Source of the DNA: an uncultured Christensenella sp.
Lineage (GTDB): Bacteria > Bacillota > Clostridia > Christensenellales > Borkfalkiaceae
Reading direction: 5' to 3'
DNA length: 6,243 nt
Assembly: GCA_910576655.1 (NCBI GenBank)
Contig: CAJTJC010000029.1
Location: 1 to 6,243, forward strand
A program made the position numbers and the translations under genes. The notes under the pieces were generated by a model. It did no database searches and had not been told where the DNA came from. It saw only the letters and a list, made by a program, of their open reading frames with translations. Below, in pieces: positions 4,125 to 6,243 of this stretch. Position 1 is the first letter of the stretch. Each line of letters opens with the position of its first letter.

Positions 4125-5657
4125 ATGAGAGAAGAATTAAATCGGCATAAACGCAGAGACAGGGTTAAATGGATATTTACGTTTATAGCTTTGTTTCTTG
4201 CGTTCGTAATGTTAATAGCGTTGTGTATGCAGATTTTCGGACACGACAAATTAAAACCGGAAAATTGGTTTAAAAAGCCCGAACAGACCCGGCCCGAAAA
4301 TGTAGACAAGACGGAAACGGCATTAAATAAAAGAGCTGCACACGCTGAACTTATCGCTCCCGATACGGTTGTACTTTACGGCGCGACGGTAACAGATGAT
4401 GACGTATCCGCAATTGGCGGTGAACCCCTCGCGTATGACGCTGAGTGGAAAGCTGTTTTAACTGTTAAAAACAATTTAAATAGTACGACAGCAAATTCGT
4501 CTGTGAAAATTTTTTTTGCGTGGCAAACGAGTTTTTCACCTCTGCAAAGTATTTGTATGCTTGTTCCAAAAGACAACGTATTTGATGTAGCCGGCTGCGT
4601 GTTGGATAGCGTTGTCATCAAAATCAATGGCGTGGAAAAAAGTGCTTTTATTGCTCACCCAACTTGTTACCTTGTTATGGTTGCGCCTGGCGGCAATTTT
4701 GCCCCTGCGAAAATGCCCACCGCAATTACAAGCATTGAAATTACTTATAATTTAACACGCGTTGAAAAACCTATCCCGCTCCCTGACGCCCCTGTAAAAG
4801 AGGGGCACACCTTTTTAGGTTGGTATTTCGGTTCGGCTTCCGATCATAACGACAACTGTACCAAATACGACGGCAGCCCTATTTATTCGGATACCAAATT
4901 ACACGCGCATTTTCAAATTAATAGATATACCGTTTCGTTCAATTCGGACGGCGGCAGTTCGGTAGCAAGCCAAACGGTTGACTGGGGAACGTCGGCAAGT
5001 ATCACCACTCCTACCCGCGACGGTTACGCTTTTAAAGGTTGGTTTTTACCGAACGGAACGCAATACACAAATCAAGCTATAAAATCGAATACTTCCCTTA
5101 CTGCTCGTTGGGAACGCAACCGCTTTACAATAACTTTTAACCCGGACGGCGGTTCGGCTGTGGACAATAAAGCTGTAATGTTGAATAATTCCATACCGCT
5201 TACTACTCCTACGAAAGAGGGTTACAACTTCAAGGGTTGGTTTATGTCAGACGGAACGCAGTACACAAATCAGCCCGTAACGGACGATATGACTTTAACG
5301 GCGCGTTGGGAAATTAAAACATTTACCGTAACTTTCTACGTAGACGGCGAAGTATACGAAACTAAAACGGTTGAATACGGCTCTCAGCTTGTGCAGGTGG
5401 CGGACGAAGTAAACGTATATTCTCAGAATATTGTTTCGTTCGAGTATTTGAACGAAGTTGTCCCCGAAACGGAAGCCGCAAAAATGCTTGTAGTAGACGA
5501 TATGAAAGTTTACGTAAACAGCGCAACCGATACCGATAAACTTGTAGGCACTGTTAAAAATAACAAGTGGCAGATTATCGGAGGTGTTGTTGGCGGTGTT
5601 GCGCTTATCGCGGTAATTGCAGGTATTGTGAGCGGCACGAAACGCAAAAAGCGTTAA
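4125..5657 (+). CDS. InlB B-repeat (Listeria-Bacteroides repeat) membrane-anchored surface protein
   Basis: A 510-residue protein with a membrane segment at each end. A basic N-terminus (KRRDRVK, 9-15) precedes a hydrophobic helix at about 16-38 (IFTFIALFLAFVMLIAL), an uncleaved signal anchor. Residues 75-212 form an unrecognised beta-rich domain. The 215-463 region carries B-repeats: a partial unit with EGHTFLGWYF (226-235), two full units at 266-329 and 331-395 sharing DGGSxV, GYxFKGWF and LTARWE, and a degenerate fourth unit (397-463). A second helix at about 483-503 (GGVVGGVALIAVIAGIV) ends in KRKKR. Both termini should be cytoplasmic with the repeats outside. Such repeats are known in adhesins and internalins; here a role in cell contact during transfer is inference. 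There is no LPxTG motif. The start is supported by AAAAGGAG upstream of ATG. The next gene begins 11 bases after the stop. Confidence 0.9.
   Translation: MREELNRHKRRDRVKWIFTFIALFLAFVMLIALCMQIFGHDKLKPENWFKKPEQTRPENVDKTETALNKRAAHAELIAPDTVVLYGATVTDDDVSAIGGEPLAYDAEWKAVLTVKNNLNSTTANSSVKIFFAWQTSFSPLQSICMLVPKDNVFDVAGCVLDSVVIKINGVEKSAFIAHPTCYLVMVAPGGNFAPAKMPTAITSIEITYNLTRVEKPIPLPDAPVKEGHTFLGWYFGSASDHNDNCTKYDGSPIYSDTKLHAHFQINRYTVSFNSDGGSSVASQTVDWGTSASITTPTRDGYAFKGWFLPNGTQYTNQAIKSNTSLTARWERNRFTITFNPDGGSAVDNKAVMLNNSIPLTTPTKEGYNFKGWFMSDGTQYTNQPVTDDMTLTARWEIKTFTVTFYVDGEVYETKTVEYGSQLVQVADEVNVYSQNIVSFEYLNEVVPETEAAKMLVVDDMKVYVNSATDTDKLVGTVKNNKWQIIGGVVGGVALIAVIAGIVSGTKRKKR
4920..5309 (+). repeat. Tandem InlB B-repeat units
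   Basis: Two adjacent units of about 66 codons (4920-5111 and 5115-5309) encode residues 266-329 and 331-395. Similarity persists at DNA level in places: 5054-5074 and 5252-5272 (beginning CGGAACGCA) match at 20 of 21 bases at a spacing of 198 bases, while other parts of the units have diverged. This suggests recent duplication or gene conversion within the repeat array. Confidence 0.8.
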
Positions 5658-5668
5658 GGCGGTGTTGT

Positions 5669-6217
5669 ATGAAAAGAACACGCACGACAATATCCGTTTT
5701 CCTGCGCATAGGTTTAGTCGTTTTGCTTTTTGCTCTGCTTGCAGGCGTATTGGCTTTGGCTTTTACTTATGTTGGAAACGGACAACGCAATTTCTACGTC
5801 AAGTACGGCAAGGAAACGATAATCAGTGAGAAAAAGGGCGTTGAACTTCCGAAAGACAGTTTTAGCATATTTCAATGCAATACGTTGACGGGTCAACCTA
5901 TCGACTACGACGTGCAAATTTATTTGAACGTGAAAAATATCGAAAATTTTGATTTTTCCGTTGACGATAACTGTAAAAATTTCAGAAACGATTTAACCGA
6001 ATACGATTGCATAAAGTCGTTTAACGTAACAAAGTCCGATACTTATTTTGTTGTATTAGTTCCTGCCGATTTAACGCTTGAAAAAGTAATACAGGCAAAG
6101 TATCCCGATAAAGCGATAACAGGTGTGCCTGCTGTAACTCTTGACGCAAATGACAGTTTTATTTTAACTGTTACGGACGGCGTGGAAAAGCTGAAAACGC
6201 AAATTTACTTTTGTTAG
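5669..6217 (+). CDS. Hypothetical membrane-anchored protein, single N-terminal helix
   Basis: A 182-residue protein. A short basic N-terminus (KRTRT) precedes a hydrophobic helix at about 10-35 (FLRIGLVVLLFALLAGVLAL); the remaining 145 residues would lie outside the membrane. That part alternates short hydrophobic strands (YDVQIYLNV, YFVVLVPADL, DSFILTVT), has four cysteines (70, 102, 114 and the last residue, 182) that could form disulfides, and has no repeats. I recognise no family. The open frame extends upstream to 5567, but ATG 5669 is the better start because the longer form overlaps the preceding gene and adds a Cys/Arg-rich tail. Its ribosome binding site, AAGGCGGTG, overlaps the upstream stop. 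Tight spacing to genes on both sides indicates an operon with the InlB-repeat protein, and the shared topology hints at a common envelope complex. Confidence 0.8.
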   Translation: MKRTRTTISVFLRIGLVVLLFALLAGVLALAFTYVGNGQRNFYVKYGKETIISEKKGVELPKDSFSIFQCNTLTGQPIDYDVQIYLNVKNIENFDFSVDDNCKNFRNDLTEYDCIKSFNVTKSDTYFVVLVPADLTLEKVIQAKYPDKAITGVPAVTLDANDSFILTVTDGVEKLKTQIYFC

Positions 6218-6227
6218 GCGGTGACTT

Positions 6228-6243
6228 ATGCAAAACAGTAAGA
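6228..6243 (+). CDS. Start of the next operon gene, cut by the window edge
   Basis: ATG 6228 follows the preceding stop by ten bases and is preceded by GGCGGTGA, nearly the same ribosome binding site as the gene before it. Only MQNSK is visible, so the product is unknown. The spacing indicates that the operon continues to the right. Confidence 0.6.

Noticed and set aside
5567..5668. Extended start for the 182-residue membrane protein
   Set aside because: The extension overlaps the end of the preceding gene and adds a Cys/Arg-rich stretch; ATG 5669 has a fitting ribosome binding site and begins a normal signal anchor.
5295..5690. Minus-strand frame of 131 codons
   Set aside because: It is antisense to the C-terminal part of the InlB-repeat gene, with no domain signal and no promoter or ribosome binding site.

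Overview
The window looks like one end of an integrative mobile element, most likely an integrative and conjugative element (ICE), in a low-GC Gram-positive host of the Clostridia type. The evidence is an integrase at the left edge, a Tn916-Orf7-like sigma-region-4 protein, AT-rich spacers, strong AAGGAG-type ribosome binding sites, and a module of small accessory and membrane proteins headed by an InlB-type B-repeat protein. No relaxase, coupling protein or VirB4 gene lies inside the window, so the ICE assignment is an inference. No tRNA, rRNA, CRISPR array or insertion sequence was found.

Layout. Positions 1-1169 (minus strand) hold a tyrosine recombinase that is cut by the left edge just before its catalytic tyrosine. 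Positions 1170-1863 are a long AT-rich spacer. It holds nested inverted repeats with repeated TTGTCAA words (a candidate integrase-binding or attachment region), a possible eight-codon leader on the minus strand, and a near-consensus plus-strand promoter with a palindrome at its start point. Positions 1864-2040 encode a 58-residue zinc-ribbon protein, followed by an in-frame peptide remnant and a 17-bp wobble-rich terminator ending at 2207. Positions 2242-2365 form a nested hairpin block. A terminator-like hairpin at 2398-2436 buries the ribosome binding site of the sigma-like gene (2439-2852).

Positions 2942-3157 appear to hold a small gene broken by two opposite frameshifts. Positions 3158-3387 hold hairpins and a 20-codon open frame. 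From 3388 a plus-strand operon-like series starts: a basic 103-residue protein, a 115-residue protein whose start codon overlaps the previous stop, a perfect 10-bp hairpin, a 510-residue InlB-repeat protein with a membrane segment at each end, a 182-residue protein with one membrane segment, and the first codons of another gene at 6228.

How the parts may work together (inference): the integrase would move the element; the zinc-ribbon and sigma-like proteins and the hairpin-rich leaders would form its control region; and the genes from 3388 on would be the early part of a transfer or surface-contact module. The unusual signal is concentrated between 1340 and 3390, where three small frames look interrupted and several genes sit behind RNA hairpins.
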